In this document: positions 1-7,396 of the stretch, piece after piece
Layout of the letters: each line of letters begins with the position of its first letter
How positions within the stretch are numbered: the first letter of the stretch is position 1
Source: Holophaga sp.
GTDB lineage: Bacteria > Acidobacteriota > Holophagae > Holophagales > Holophagaceae
Length of the DNA stretch: 16,313 nucleotides
Assembly: GCA_031292735.1 (NCBI GenBank)
Contig: JARLGP010000001.1
Span: 1 to 16,313, forward strand
Direction of reading: 5' to 3'
The notes under the pieces: generated by a model
What the model was told of the DNA's origin: nothing
The model's database searches: none
What the model saw: the letters and a program-made list of their open reading frames with translations, nothing else
Program-made: the position numbers and the translations under genes

Positions 1-1097
1 TCCAGGGCCCGGTTGATGATGAAGTTGGTCCAGTCCGGAGCTTGCCGGATCAGTTCCCGGAAGGCGTCGGCGCCCAGGGCCATGCACCAGGTGTCGGGGT
101 CCTCGCCCTGGGGCAGCAGCAGCAGGCGCACGTCGAAGCCCAGGGGCAGGGCCAGCTTCAGTCCCTTTTCCATGGCCCGGAGGCCGGCGGCGTCGCCGTC
201 GAAGCAGAGGATGACCCGCTTGGTGAACCGGCCGATGAGCTGCATGTGGCCTTCGGTGAGGGCGGTGCCCAGCGGCGCCACCGCCAGGTTCAGGCCCTGC
301 TGGTGCAGCTGCAGCACGTCGAAATAGCCTTCCACCACCAGGGCGCCGTCCCGCAGCCCGCCCTTGGCCCGGTGGAACCCGAACAGCACGCTGCCCTTGC
401 TGAACAGCGGGGTCTCCCGGGTGTTCATGTACTTGGGCTGGGCCGCGCCGAAGGCCCGGCCGCCGAAGGCGATGATGCGGCCGCGGGCGTCGAAGATGGG
501 GATGATAAGCCGGTCGCGCAGGAAGTCGATGTGATTGCCCCGCTCGCTGCGGGAGACCAGCCCCGCCTGTTCCGCCAGCTCGGCGGAAAAGCCCTGGACC
601 TTGAGATGGTTCAGCAGGGCATCCCAGGAGTCCGGGGCGTAGCCCAGGCCGGCCTCCTGGATGAAGGCTTCGGTCATGCCGCGGCCCTTGAGGTAGTCCA
701 TGGCCTTGGCCGAGTCCATCAGCTTGCGCTGGTAGAAGGCCTGGGCCGCCTCCATGGCCTGGCGCAGGCGGGCCTCCAGGTCCAGTTCCGCGGGAGGGCG
801 CTCCCGCTGGCGCGGCACTTCGATGCCGGCGGCCTGGGCCAGTTGCTCCATGGCCTCGGGGAATGCCAGGCCCTCCCGCTCCATGAGCCAGGTGAACGCG
901 TCGCCGTGCTTGCCGCAGCCGAAACAGTGGTAGAAGCCGCGCTCGGCCACCACCTGGAAGCTTGGGCTGCGCTCGCTGTGGAAGGGGCACAGCCCCACCC
1001 AGGCCGAACCCTGGCGGCGCAGTTTCACTGCCTGGCCCACCAGCGCCGCAAGGTCGGTTGCATCCTTGATGCGCTGGATGATTTCACGATCCCGCAT
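1..1097 (-). CDS. dnaG: DNA primase DnaG, N-terminal part (gene runs off the window)
   Basis: Primase synthesises the RNA primers for replication at the fork together with DnaB helicase. My reading of the reverse strand from an ATG at 1097 gives 365 residues with no stop before the window edge. An N-terminal CHC2-type zinc finger is visible (C37, H40, C58, C61), followed by the RNA-polymerase basic region (FGGRAFG near 211-217, then PKYMNTRETPLFSKG) and the TOPRIM metal-binding motifs EGYFD (256-260) and FDGDAAG (299-305), with GEDPD at 331-335. Bacterial DnaG is usually about 600 residues, so the rest of the catalytic domain and the DnaB-binding C-terminus lie outside the window. The start is supported by a GGAG a few bases upstream and by the typical N-terminus (RDREIIQRIKDATDL). 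It is divergent from pepA across about 230 bases. Identification is firm. Confidence 0.97.
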   Translation of the reverse strand, partial: MRDREIIQRIKDATDLAALVGQAVKLRRQGSAWVGLCPFHSERSPSFQVVAERGFYHCFGCGKHGDAFTWLMEREGLAFPEAMEQLAQAAGIEVPRQRERPPAELDLEARLRQAMEAAQAFYQRKLMDSAKAMDYLKGRGMTEAFIQEAGLGYAPDSWDALLNHLKVQGFSAELAEQAGLVSRSERGNHIDFLRDRLIIPIFDARGRIIAFGGRAFGAAQPKYMNTRETPLFSKGSVLFGFHRAKGGLRDGALVVEGYFDVLQLHQQGLNLAVAPLGTALTEGHMQLIGRFTKRVILCFDGDAAGLRAMEKGLKLALPLGFDVRLLLLPQGEDPDTWCMALGADAFRELIRQAPDWTNFIINRAL

Positions 1098-1263
1098 CCC
1101 TGGCTCCAGCCCTAAGAATGGGGGAAATACCCCCCGTTGGCAAGCCGGCGGCGGGGCCCCGGAAGCGCCAAACCGGCCTGATAACTCCAAGGGGTTGCGG
1201 CGGGCGGCCGATGGCGCCGAAGAAAAACGATCCCTAACCATTCGGTCAGCGAAACCAGGAAGG

Positions 1264-1284
1264 GACAAAAAAAATCTCTTTGTC
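1264..1284. repeat. Short inverted repeat upstream of pepA
   Basis: GACAAA (1264-1269) and TTTGTC (1279-1284) form a perfect 6-bp inverted repeat around an AT-rich 9-base centre, about 50 bases before the pepA start in the dnaG-pepA intergenic region. It could be a regulator site near the pepA promoter. No convincing -35/-10 pair was found here, so the role is a guess. Confidence 0.25.
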
Positions 1285-1331
1285 TGTGGAACAATGTATT
1301 AAGATCACCCGTGAACATCCAAGGAGCATCC

Positions 1332-2801
1332 ATGCCAACCATCGAAATCAGTTCTCAGACAGGGAAGGATTTCTCCGGCGATGTCCTCATCGTCCCAGTC
1401 TTCTCGGGAAGGGAAAGGCACCGGCTGCCCCTGGCCATCAGTAAAGTGGCCCGGCAGGTCATGGACGAGAATGATTTCAAGGCCGACTATCTTGAAGTTG
1501 TTCCCCTTCATCATCCCAATGGCGTGAAGGATTCCCGTTGGATGCTTCTGGTGGGGTTGGGCGAGGAAGAGCTGGTTACCCATAACAAAATTCGCAAGGC
1601 CGTTGGAACCGCCGCGCGCAAGGCGCTCAAGAACGGCTGGAAGCGGGTGGGTGTGGTATCGCCCTCCACCTCCTCGCTGGACCACGATGAAGTCCAGGTG
1701 GCCGTGCTGGAAGGCGCCATGCTGGCCGACTACGACTTCGCCGCCTTCAAGGGCGAGCCCGCGCCCAGGAGATTCGAGCGGGTGGAAGTGTTCACCAACG
1801 GCGACGACACCCGCAAGGCCCGCCGCCGGCTGCCCCAGGTGGAGGCCGGCGTGGCCGCCTGCCACCGGGTGCGCGATCTGGCCAACACCCCTCCCGGCGA
1901 CATGTATCCCGAAGCCTTCGCCGAACTGGCCCAGAAGCTGGCCAAGCAGTACAAGCTCGGCATCGAAGTGCTTGGCCCGGAAGAGCTGCAGAAGGGCAAC
2001 TTCAACGCCGTGCTGGCGGTGGGCAAGGGTTCCGACCGCACCCCCCGGGTGGTGCGGGTGGAATACAAGCCAAAGGAGAAGGCCAAGCGGCACATCGTGC
2101 TGGTGGGCAAGGGCGTGACCTTCGATTCCGGCGGGCTGTCCCTGAAGGACGCCAAGGGCATGGAGACCATGAAGGATGATATGACCGGCGCGGCCGTGGT
2201 TTTGGCCACCCTGGTGGCCTGCGCCCAGGCGGAGGTCCCGGTGGCGGTCACCGGCATCATGGGGATGGTGGAGAACATGCCGTCCGGCGGCAGCTACCGG
2301 CCCGGCGACGTGATCCGCTCGCGCAGCGGCAAGACCATCGAAGTGCTGAACACCGACGCCGAGGGCCGGCTGGTGCTGGCGGACCTGCTCAACTACGCCT
2401 CCGAGCAGGGCGGCGACCACATCGTCGACCTGGCCACCCTCACCGGCGCCTGCGTCATCGCCCTGGGCGACGGCGTCTCGGGCGTCATGGGCACCGACCA
2501 GAAACTGGTGGAGCGGATCCTGGACGCCGGCTCCCGCTCGGGCGAGTACCTCTGGCAGCTGCCCCTGGTGGAAGAGTACCGGGAAGGGCTCAAGAGCCAC
2601 GTGGCCGACATCAAGAACGTGTCCGGCACCCGCTGGGGCGGCGCCATCACCGCCGGCCTGTTCCTCAAGGAGTTTGTCAAGACCGAGTCCTGGGTCCACG
2701 TGGATCTGGCGGGCTGCTGGTCGTCCAGCGAACGGGACTACCGGACCAACGGCGCCTCGGGCGAAGGTCCCCGCTGGTTGCTTGATTGGATCAACAGCTA
2801 A
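1332..2801 (+). CDS. pepA: Leucyl aminopeptidase (M17 family, PepA)
   Basis: This is a cytosolic metallo-aminopeptidase that releases N-terminal residues from peptides during protein turnover; family members are hexamers with two metal ions per active site. The 489-residue product has the normal family length. Metal and catalytic residues can be placed by comparison with E. coli PepA: K260, D265 and K272 within GKGVTFDSGGLSLK, then D283, and D342, E344 and R346 within NTDAEGRL. The ATG at 1332 is chosen because AAGGAG (1321-1326) lies 5 bases upstream. A GTG at 1311 would add seven residues but has no comparable ribosome site. The upstream neighbour is the divergent dnaG; an intrinsic terminator lies about 110 bases downstream. 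In E. coli PepA also binds DNA at cer/carAB, but nothing here tests that role. Confidence 0.97.
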   Translation: MPTIEISSQTGKDFSGDVLIVPVFSGRERHRLPLAISKVARQVMDENDFKADYLEVVPLHHPNGVKDSRWMLLVGLGEEELVTHNKIRKAVGTAARKALKNGWKRVGVVSPSTSSLDHDEVQVAVLEGAMLADYDFAAFKGEPAPRRFERVEVFTNGDDTRKARRRLPQVEAGVAACHRVRDLANTPPGDMYPEAFAELAQKLAKQYKLGIEVLGPEELQKGNFNAVLAVGKGSDRTPRVVRVEYKPKEKAKRHIVLVGKGVTFDSGGLSLKDAKGMETMKDDMTGAAVVLATLVACAQAEVPVAVTGIMGMVENMPSGGSYRPGDVIRSRSGKTIEVLNTDAEGRLVLADLLNYASEQGGDHIVDLATLTGACVIALGDGVSGVMGTDQKLVERILDAGSRSGEYLWQLPLVEEYREGLKSHVADIKNVSGTRWGGAITAGLFLKEFVKTESWVHVDLAGCWSSSERDYRTNGASGEGPRWLLDWINS

Positions 2802-2845
2802 CGATTTTCATGACCTATCCATCCGTTGCCGATGGCACGGGGTAG

Positions 2846-2874
2846 TTGATAAATCGATATGCCGTTCATATGAT
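2846..2874 (+). promoter_or_regulatory. Sigma-70-like promoter downstream of pepA
   Basis: TTGATA (2846-2851) and TATGAT (2869-2874) are separated by exactly 17 bases, and each matches the sigma-70 consensus at 5 of 6 positions. A transcript starting near 2881 would meet the intrinsic terminator at 2913-2944 after roughly 60 nt. The promoter could serve a small RNA or an attenuated leader to the HU/IHF gene. It is sequence-based only. Confidence 0.5.
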
Positions 2875-2880
2875 TAAGTC

Positions 2881-2944
2881 CAAGCATGTGAACTTTAATC
2901 GGACCAGTGAAGAGAGAGGGGGGCTCCTCCCCCTCTCTTTTTTT
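2881..2944 (+). ncRNA. Candidate small RNA or attenuated leader
   Basis: This segment lies between a good sigma-70-like promoter (2846-2874) and a strong intrinsic terminator (2913-2944), with no start codon plus ribosome site leading into a plausible frame. A transcript of about 64 nt would consist of an unpaired 5' part and the terminator hairpin. The same terminator could simply end pepA transcripts, and the promoter could be a chance match. No known RNA family was recognised. Confidence 0.3.
2913..2944 (+). terminator. Rho-independent terminator after pepA
   Basis: A perfect 10-bp stem, AGAGAGGGGG (2913-2922) with CCCCCTCTCT (2929-2938), has a 6-base loop and is followed by seven T residues (2938-2944). 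It sits about 110 bases after the pepA stop, and also directly after the promoter-like pair at 2846-2874. Confidence 0.88.
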
Positions 2945-2958
2945 GGACGATGACTTTT

Positions 2959-2989
2959 ATCCTCTTGACCTGAGCGGGGACAAGAGGAT
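2959..2989. promoter_or_regulatory. 9-bp inverted repeat overlapping the HU/IHF promoter
   Basis: ATCCTCTTG (2959-2967) and CAAGAGGAT (2981-2989) form a perfect 9-bp inverted repeat with a 13-base centre. The left arm covers the start of a TTGACC -35 element and the right arm abuts the -10-like hexamer. A dimeric regulator operator is the simplest reading; a leader hairpin is the alternative. Confidence 0.5.
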
Positions 2990-2994
2990 CTTAT
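2965..2994 (+). promoter_or_regulatory. Candidate promoter of the HU/IHF-type gene
   Basis: TTGACC (2965-2970) matches the -35 consensus at 5 of 6 positions. TCTTAT (2989-2994), 18 bases later, matches the -10 consensus at 4 of 6. The implied start lies roughly 30 bases before the HU/IHF gene. The -10 is weak, so this is tentative. Confidence 0.35.
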
Positions 2995-3033
2995 GGGTGA
3001 CGTGGACCTCGCTCCTTATACTTGGAGAACCAA

Positions 3034-3060
3034 ATGGAAACAATGGAAACCATGGAAACC
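3034..3060 (+). repeat. Three tandem 9-bp ATGGAAACM units at the HU/IHF start
   Basis: The units at 3034-3042, 3043-3051 and 3052-3060 differ only in the final base of the first. They encode Met-Glu-Thr three times and so supply three in-frame start codons. Replication slippage would add or remove whole starts without changing the frame. Confidence 0.8.
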
Positions 3061-3348
3061 CTCACCAAGGCGGACCTTTCTAAACATCTCATTGAGAACC
3101 TGGAGCTGGCCAAGAAGGATGCGGACATCCTTGTGAATTCATTTCTGGATAGCATCGTAGGATCCCTGCACCGGGGGGAAGGGGTGGAGCTCCGGGGCTT
3201 CGGGTCGTTCCGGTTGAGGGACCGCAAGGCCCGCCAGGGGCGCAATCCGCGCAGCGGACAGTCGATCCACGTGCCGCCCAAGCGGGTGGTCTACTTCAAG
3301 CTGGGCAAGGAACTGCGCAGCCGGCTCATCGACGACATCGAGGACTAG
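3034..3348 (+). CDS. HU/IHF family DNA-bending protein
   Basis: This is a small histone-like protein that binds and bends DNA as a dimer, acting in nucleoid structure, replication and recombination. The 104-residue product shows the family fold: helices over about 11-48, the GFGSF turn (55-59), and the beta-arm motif GRNPRSG (69-75), whose proline (P72) intercalates in DNA. The sequence is somewhat IHF-beta-like, but HU and IHF subunits cannot be separated safely by eye. The ATG at 3034 has GGAG at 3024-3027. Two more in-frame ATGs follow at 3043 and 3052 because the gene opens with a triple Met-Glu-Thr repeat, and a TTG at 3022 is less likely. It is transcribed alone after the pepA terminator, and its last 23 bases overlap the convergent hydrolase gene. 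Confidence 0.93.
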   Translation: METMETMETLTKADLSKHLIENLELAKKDADILVNSFLDSIVGSLHRGEGVELRGFGSFRLRDRKARQGRNPRSGQSIHVPPKRVVYFKLGKELRSRLIDDIED

Positions 3349-4324
3349 GGCCAGCCGTCTGGAACCAGGCGCGGGTCGCGTCGCGGATCGCATCGGAATA
3401 GCGGGCGCCCAGGATCTCCGAGCAGTGCAGGTGCCAGGTGGGCACCTCCACGGTCTGGATGTGGCTGAACCGGGCCACCAGCGCCCGCTGCACCGGCGGG
3501 GGGGCCAGCCGGTCCTGGGTGGCGATGAAGCATAGGCTGGGCGTCTGCAGGGTCAGGCCCCGGGTCTGGGCCAGCAGGTCGGTGTCCGCCGGACGGTAGT
3601 GCCCTTCGCATCCGGCCAGGCGGCTGGCCACGGCGCCGATGAACGGGGCGAACAACGGGTGCCAGAACCGGTCCTTGGGGCCGCGCACCAGCCGTTCGGC
3701 GAAATCGCGGCTGCTGGCCGGGGCGCCTTCCCAGATGATGCCGCCCAGGGGGCCGCGGCCTTCCCGCTCCAGCCGGGCCAGGGCCAGCAGCCCCACGCTG
3801 GCGCCGAGGCTCCGGCCCATCAGCATGATCCGGTTGCGCGGAGTGCCCAGTACCTCCAGCCCGTGGACGATGGCCACCACCTCTTCGCTTTCCCGGACGC
3901 CCAGGGTCACCGGCGGCGGGGTGCGGCCGGCCCGGATCGCCTCGTCCCGGCGCAGGTAGGTGAAGATGCCGGCGTCCAGGTCGGGAAACCAGCGCAGAGC
4001 CGGGCTGGTGCCCCAGCGGTCGTCGCCGAAGCCGTGCAGCAGGAGCACCACCCCCGGGGCCGACGCCCGCCGCCGCAGGCGCCAGAGCACATGGGGGCCG
4101 ATGGCCTCGGTTTCCCAGGTGCCGCCCGGGTCGGTGCCGTTGCCCGCCGCCAGTTCCTGGTAGGTGGCCGCCACCCGCACCAGGGACTGGGGCTTGTAGA
4201 ACGGGGGATCCACCAGCTCCCGGGCCACCGAGCGGACCTTGAAGGCCACGAACCCGGCGGTTCCCAGGATGCCCAGGGCGACCAGCCCCAGCAGGGCCGG
4301 CCCGGGCCGGAACCGCACCTTCAC
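3326..4324 (-). CDS. Membrane-anchored alpha/beta hydrolase
   Basis: The 332-residue protein has a basic N-terminus and one hydrophobic segment (about residues 8-28), suggesting an inner-membrane anchor or uncleaved signal, followed by an alpha/beta-hydrolase domain. Visible landmarks are the oxyanion-strand motif LLLHGFGDD (94-102), the nucleophile elbow GRSLGAS (170-176, S172), a likely acid D271 in ATQDRLAPP, and a histidine near H298/H300. The substrate cannot be read; esterase or peptidase activity is possible. The start is a GTG at 4324 with a GAGG-type site upstream, only 7 bases after the stop of the lipoprotein-like gene, so the two probably form an operon. The 3' end overlaps the HU/IHF gene by 23 bases tail to tail. 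Confidence 0.88.
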   Translation of the reverse strand: MKVRFRPGPALLGLVALGILGTAGFVAFKVRSVARELVDPPFYKPQSLVRVAATYQELAAGNGTDPGGTWETEAIGPHVLWRLRRRASAPGVVLLLHGFGDDRWGTSPALRWFPDLDAGIFTYLRRDEAIRAGRTPPPVTLGVRESEEVVAIVHGLEVLGTPRNRIMLMGRSLGASVGLLALARLEREGRGPLGGIIWEGAPASSRDFAERLVRGPKDRFWHPLFAPFIGAVASRLAGCEGHYRPADTDLLAQTRGLTLQTPSLCFIATQDRLAPPPVQRALVARFSHIQTVEVPTWHLHCSEILGARYSDAIRDATRAWFQTAGPSPRCRR

Positions 4325-4331
4325 CGGAGCC

Positions 4332-4763
4332 TCAAGGCTGGAGACGGGCCTGGACGCCAGGGATGCCGACGGCGGCGGGAATGGGTTCGGGCGTTCCGTA
4401 CAGGACGGATTTGAGCTCCTGGGCGAACAGCACCTGGAACACGCCCCGGCCCGCGCCCACTTCCAGCTCGATCTGATCGGGGCCGAAGGCTTCCTGCTGG
4501 CTCAGCAGGACGAATCGGTGCTTGCCCTGGGCCAGCCCCCTCACTTCCAGATGCCGGCACTTCTTCTTGCCCACCTTCACCACCGGGACCCGGATGCCGT
4601 CGATGGTAAGCTCCAGCGGCCCTTCCACCTTCCGGGTGAACTGGAACAGCACGGTGCCGGCCGGCACGGGCTTGCTGGGCACGACGGGCTGCGGCTTGCC
4701 GCAGGCCAGACCCGCGCAGATGATGCAGGTCGCCGGCAGGAGCAGTCTCAGGGTTCCCTTCAT
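4332..4763 (-). CDS. Small secreted or lipoprotein-like protein
   Basis: The 143-residue product begins with a short basic and hydrophobic leader (MKGTLRLLLPATCIICAGLAC). A Cys at position 21 precedes the Pro/Lys-rich stretch GKPQPVVPSKPVPAG, which looks like a tether. The lipobox is imperfect (GLAC), so lipidation is likely but not certain. The remainder appears beta-rich, with FQFTRKVEGPLELTIDGIRVPVVKVGKKK resembling a PEGA-like or carbohydrate-binding strand pattern; I do not recognise the family. The ATG at 4763 is preferred over an upstream TTG at 4775 because GGAGG lies 5 bases before it. It is the first gene of a leftward pair with the alpha/beta hydrolase (7-base gap) and is divergent from the cyclophilin gene. 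Confidence 0.78.
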   Translation of the reverse strand: MKGTLRLLLPATCIICAGLACGKPQPVVPSKPVPAGTVLFQFTRKVEGPLELTIDGIRVPVVKVGKKKCRHLEVRGLAQGKHRFVLLSQQEAFGPDQIELEVGAGRGVFQVLFAQELKSVLYGTPEPIPAAVGIPGVQARLQP

Positions 4764-4882
4764 GGGTGCCTCCAATCCTAGAGCCTATCGTTTCCGCGGC
4801 GCCCTGGCCACTGTTGTTCTCGGCGCACCATCCCGGTCCATGGCAACCTGCGATATGCTTGTAGCTTGACCAAGGAGCGAGC

Positions 4883-5350
4883 ATGACGCGGGTTCAGCTG
4901 CAGACCAGCAAGGGTGATATCAACGTGGAGTTGTTTCCGAAGGAAGCTCCCGGCACCGTGGCCAATTTCGTGAAGCTGGCTTCCGAAGGGTTCTACGACG
5001 GCCTGGCCTTCCACCGGGTGATTCCCCAGTTCGTGATCCAGGGCGGCTGTCCCAACACCCGGGAAGGCGCCAAGGGCACCCCCGGCACCGGCGGCCCCGG
5101 CTACACCATCAAGTGCGAAACCGCCGGCAATCCCCACAAGCACGAGCTGGGCGCCCTCTCCATGGCCCACGCCGGCAAGGACACCGGCGGCAGCCAGTTC
5201 TTCGTGGTGAACGGCGACCGCGCCAACGTGGCCCACCTGGACGGCATCCACACCGTGTTCGGCAAGTGCATGGGCGACGCGGACATCAAGGTGGTCCAGT
5301 CGATCAAGGCCAACGACCGCATTCTCAAGGCCCTGGTCATCGAGGACTAG
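4883..5350 (+). CDS. Cyclophilin-type peptidyl-prolyl cis-trans isomerase
   Basis: It catalyses cis-trans isomerisation of X-Pro bonds during protein folding. The 155-residue product has no signal peptide, so it should be cytoplasmic, like E. coli PpiB. The core motifs are intact: [13 protein letters not shown] (43-55) with catalytic R45, F50 and Q53; [15 protein letters not shown] (93-107); and [10 protein letters not shown] (118-127). The position of human CypA W121 is occupied by H118, as is common in bacterial cyclophilins and usually linked to weak cyclosporin binding. The start is fixed by AAGGAG (4872-4877) 5 bases before the ATG. metG follows after 70 bases and may be cotranscribed. 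The gene symbol (ppiA or ppiB) cannot be assigned safely. Confidence 0.95.
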   Translation: MTRVQLQTSKGDINVELFPKEAPGTVANFVKLASEGFYDGLAFHRVIPQFVIQGGCPNTREGAKGTPGTGGPGYTIKCETAGNPHKHELGALSMAHAGKDTGGSQFFVVNGDRANVAHLDGIHTVFGKCMGDADIKVVQSIKANDRILKALVIED

Positions 5351-5420
5351 ACAGGATATCCCCCGGAACGTGGCCGGTCGTTCCGGAGAGGCGGTTTCCC
5401 CCATCGGCTCTGGAGTTCTC

Positions 5421-7391
5421 GTGCCCCAACGTTTCTACATTACGACCCCCATCTACTATGTGAACGACAAGCCCCATATCGGGCACACCTACACCACGGT
5501 GCTGGCGGATGTGATCGCCCGGCACCGGCGAATGATGGGGGAGGAAGTCTACTTCCTCACCGGCACCGACGAGCATGGCCAGAAGATCGAGAAGACCGCC
5601 GCCGCCCGGGGCATGACGCCCAAGGCGCTGGCCGACGAGGTGATGCCCAACTTCAAGAACCTCTGGAAGCGGATGGAGATCACCAACGACTACTTCGTGC
5701 GCACCACCGACGCCCAGCACAAGGCCCTGATCCAGGACCGGTTCAAGCAGCTGGTGGGCACCGGGGACATCTACAAGAGCACCTACAAGGGGCTCTATTC
5801 GGTCAGCGACGAGGCCTACGTCACCGAGACCCAGGCCAACGAGATGCAGGCCCAGGGGCTGGCCCACCAGCTGGTGGAGCTGGAGGAGGAAAGCTACTTC
5901 TTCCGGCTTTCCGCCTACGAACACTGGCTGATGCAGCTCTACGAGCAGTATCCGGAATTCGTCCGGCCGGATTTCCGGCTGAACGAAGTGAAGCAGTTCG
6001 TGGCCCCCGGCGGCGAGCTGGGCTTCCTGCAGGACCTGAGCATCAGCCGCACCAGCATCACCTGGGGCATCCCGGTGCCCGGGGACGAGAAGCACGTGGT
6101 CTACGTCTGGTTCGACGCCCTGCTCAACTACCTTTCCGCCTGCCGGGAGGGCTTCTGGCCGCCCACCGTGCAGCTGGTGGGCAAGGACATCCTGCGCTTC
6201 CACGCCATCTACTGGCCGGCCTTCCTCATGGCCATGTTCCGGGAGGCCGGGGACGACCTCCAGGGGCCGCTGCCCGCGCGCATCCGCGAGCAGCTGCCGC
6301 ACACCATCCTGGCCCATGGCTGGTGGCTCATGGGTGAGGACAAGATGTCCAAGTCCAAGGGCAACGTGGTGCGCCCGGAGGAGCTGCTGCGGTTCGGCAA
6401 CGACGGCGCGCGCTTCTTCTTCATGCGGGAAATGCAGGTGGGCCTGGACCGCAGTTTCTCCTTCGAGGGCTTCATGGATCGTTTGAACGCCGACCTCGCC
6501 AACGGCCTGGGCAACCTGGCCTCCCGCAGCCTGAGCATGCTGCAGCGCTACCGCCAGGGCCTGGTGCCGCCGGCGGCGGTGCTGGACGCCCAGGACCAGG
6601 AGGTGCTGGAGGCCGGCCGCGCCCTGGGCCCGGCCTACCTGGCCAAGGCGAGCGCCAATGATTTCCAGGGGGCCCTGGACCTGCTCTGGACCTACCTGCG
6701 GCACCTGGACAGCTACATCGTCAAGTCCGAGCCGTGGAAGCTGGCCAAGGACGAGGCCGGCCAGGCCAAGCTCGACACCGTGCTTTGCCAGCTCTACCGG
6801 GCCCTGCGGCTCACCGCCGTGCTGGCCGCGCCGGTGATCCCCGACCTGACCCAAAAGCTTTGGACCAGCCTGGGCATGCCCGGACAGGTCGCCGACCAGC
6901 GGTTCGCCTCGTTCCAGTACGAAGCCCCCGCCGAGGCTCCGGTGGCCGAGCCCGCGCCCCTGTTCCAGCGCATCGACAAGGAGGCCGTCATGGCAGAAGA
7001 CAATCCCACCCCCGCTCCGGCAGCGGCTCCAGCCGTCGCCTTGGAGGAACTTCCCCCGGTGAAGGAGGAGATCGAGTTCGACACCTTCGCCCTCATGGAT
7101 CTGCGGGTGGGCCTGGTGCGCACCGCCGAACGGGTGCCCAAGAGCAAGAAACTCATCAAGATGAGCGTCGACGTGGGGTTCGAGACCCGCACCATCCTGG
7201 CCGGCATCGGCATCGCCTACGAGCCCGAGCAGCTGGTGAACCGCAAGGTGGTGGTGGTGGCCAACCTGGCCCCCCGGCCCATGATGGGCAGCGTGAGCCA
7301 CGGGATGATCCTGTGCGCCAGCGACAACAACTCCAAGCCGTACCTGGTGGCGCCCCCCGATGACGCCAAGCCGGGGTACGTGGTCCGCTAG
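5421..7391 (+). CDS. metG: Methionyl-tRNA synthetase with fused C-terminal tRNA-binding domain
   Basis: This class I synthetase charges tRNA-Met in the cytoplasm. The 656-residue product carries the HIGH signature (residues 19-22), the KMSKS loop (308-312), and an anticodon-binding helical region after about 360. A low-complexity Pro/Ala linker follows (about 525-545), then an EMAP/Trbp111-type OB-fold tRNA-binding domain (about 551-656). The usual zinc-knuckle cysteines are missing: the region reads YKGLYSVSDEAYVTE (122-136), as in zinc-free MetRS forms. The start is GTG at 5421, with GGAG (5412-5415) 5 bases upstream; a longer frame from 5370 lacks this support. An in-frame ATG at 6990 has its own AAGGAGG site. 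The small gene at 7397 begins 5 bases after the stop. Confidence 0.97.
   Translation: MPQRFYITTPIYYVNDKPHIGHTYTTVLADVIARHRRMMGEEVYFLTGTDEHGQKIEKTAAARGMTPKALADEVMPNFKNLWKRMEITNDYFVRTTDAQHKALIQDRFKQLVGTGDIYKSTYKGLYSVSDEAYVTETQANEMQAQGLAHQLVELEEESYFFRLSAYEHWLMQLYEQYPEFVRPDFRLNEVKQFVAPGGELGFLQDLSISRTSITWGIPVPGDEKHVVYVWFDALLNYLSACREGFWPPTVQLVGKDILRFHAIYWPAFLMAMFREAGDDLQGPLPARIREQLPHTILAHGWWLMGEDKMSKSKGNVVRPEELLRFGNDGARFFFMREMQVGLDRSFSFEGFMDRLNADLANGLGNLASRSLSMLQRYRQGLVPPAAVLDAQDQEVLEAGRALGPAYLAKASANDFQGALDLLWTYLRHLDSYIVKSEPWKLAKDEAGQAKLDTVLCQLYRALRLTAVLAAPVIPDLTQKLWTSLGMPGQVADQRFASFQYEAPAEAPVAEPAPLFQRIDKEAVMAEDNPTPAPAAAPAVALEELPPVKEEIEFDTFALMDLRVGLVRTAERVPKSKKLIKMSVDVGFETRTILAGIGIAYEPEQLVNRKVVVVANLAPRPMMGSVSHGMILCASDNNSKPYLVAPPDDAKPGYVVR
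6978..6992 (+). promoter_or_regulatory. Internal ribosome site and ATG inside metG
   Basis: AAGGAGG (6978-6984) lies 5 bases before an in-frame ATG (6990-6992, residue 524). Initiation here would give a free tRNA-binding domain of 133 residues. The site may be only a by-product of Lys-Glu-Ala codons; the spacing is nevertheless ideal. Confidence 0.35.
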
Positions 7392-7396
7392 CGACC

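Noticed and set aside
42..1115. Long forward open frame opposite dnaG (357 codons)
   Set aside because: It is a Gly/Gln/Leu/His-rich mirror of the DnaG coding strand, without a ribosome site or any domain; dnaG on the other strand is unambiguous.
1066..1342. Small overlapping frames in the dnaG-pepA gap on both strands
   Set aside because: They have no ribosome sites and they overlap the N-terminal region of dnaG and the pepA start.
1305..2699. Reverse open frame of 464 codons opposite pepA
   Set aside because: It is a high-GC antisense shadow of a complete M17 aminopeptidase and contains no recognisable motif.
5337..7301. Reverse open frame of 654 codons opposite metG
   Set aside because: Long antisense frames are expected in GC-rich codons. 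The composition (Gly, His, Val, Leu) is typical of such shadows and metG is intact on the other strand.
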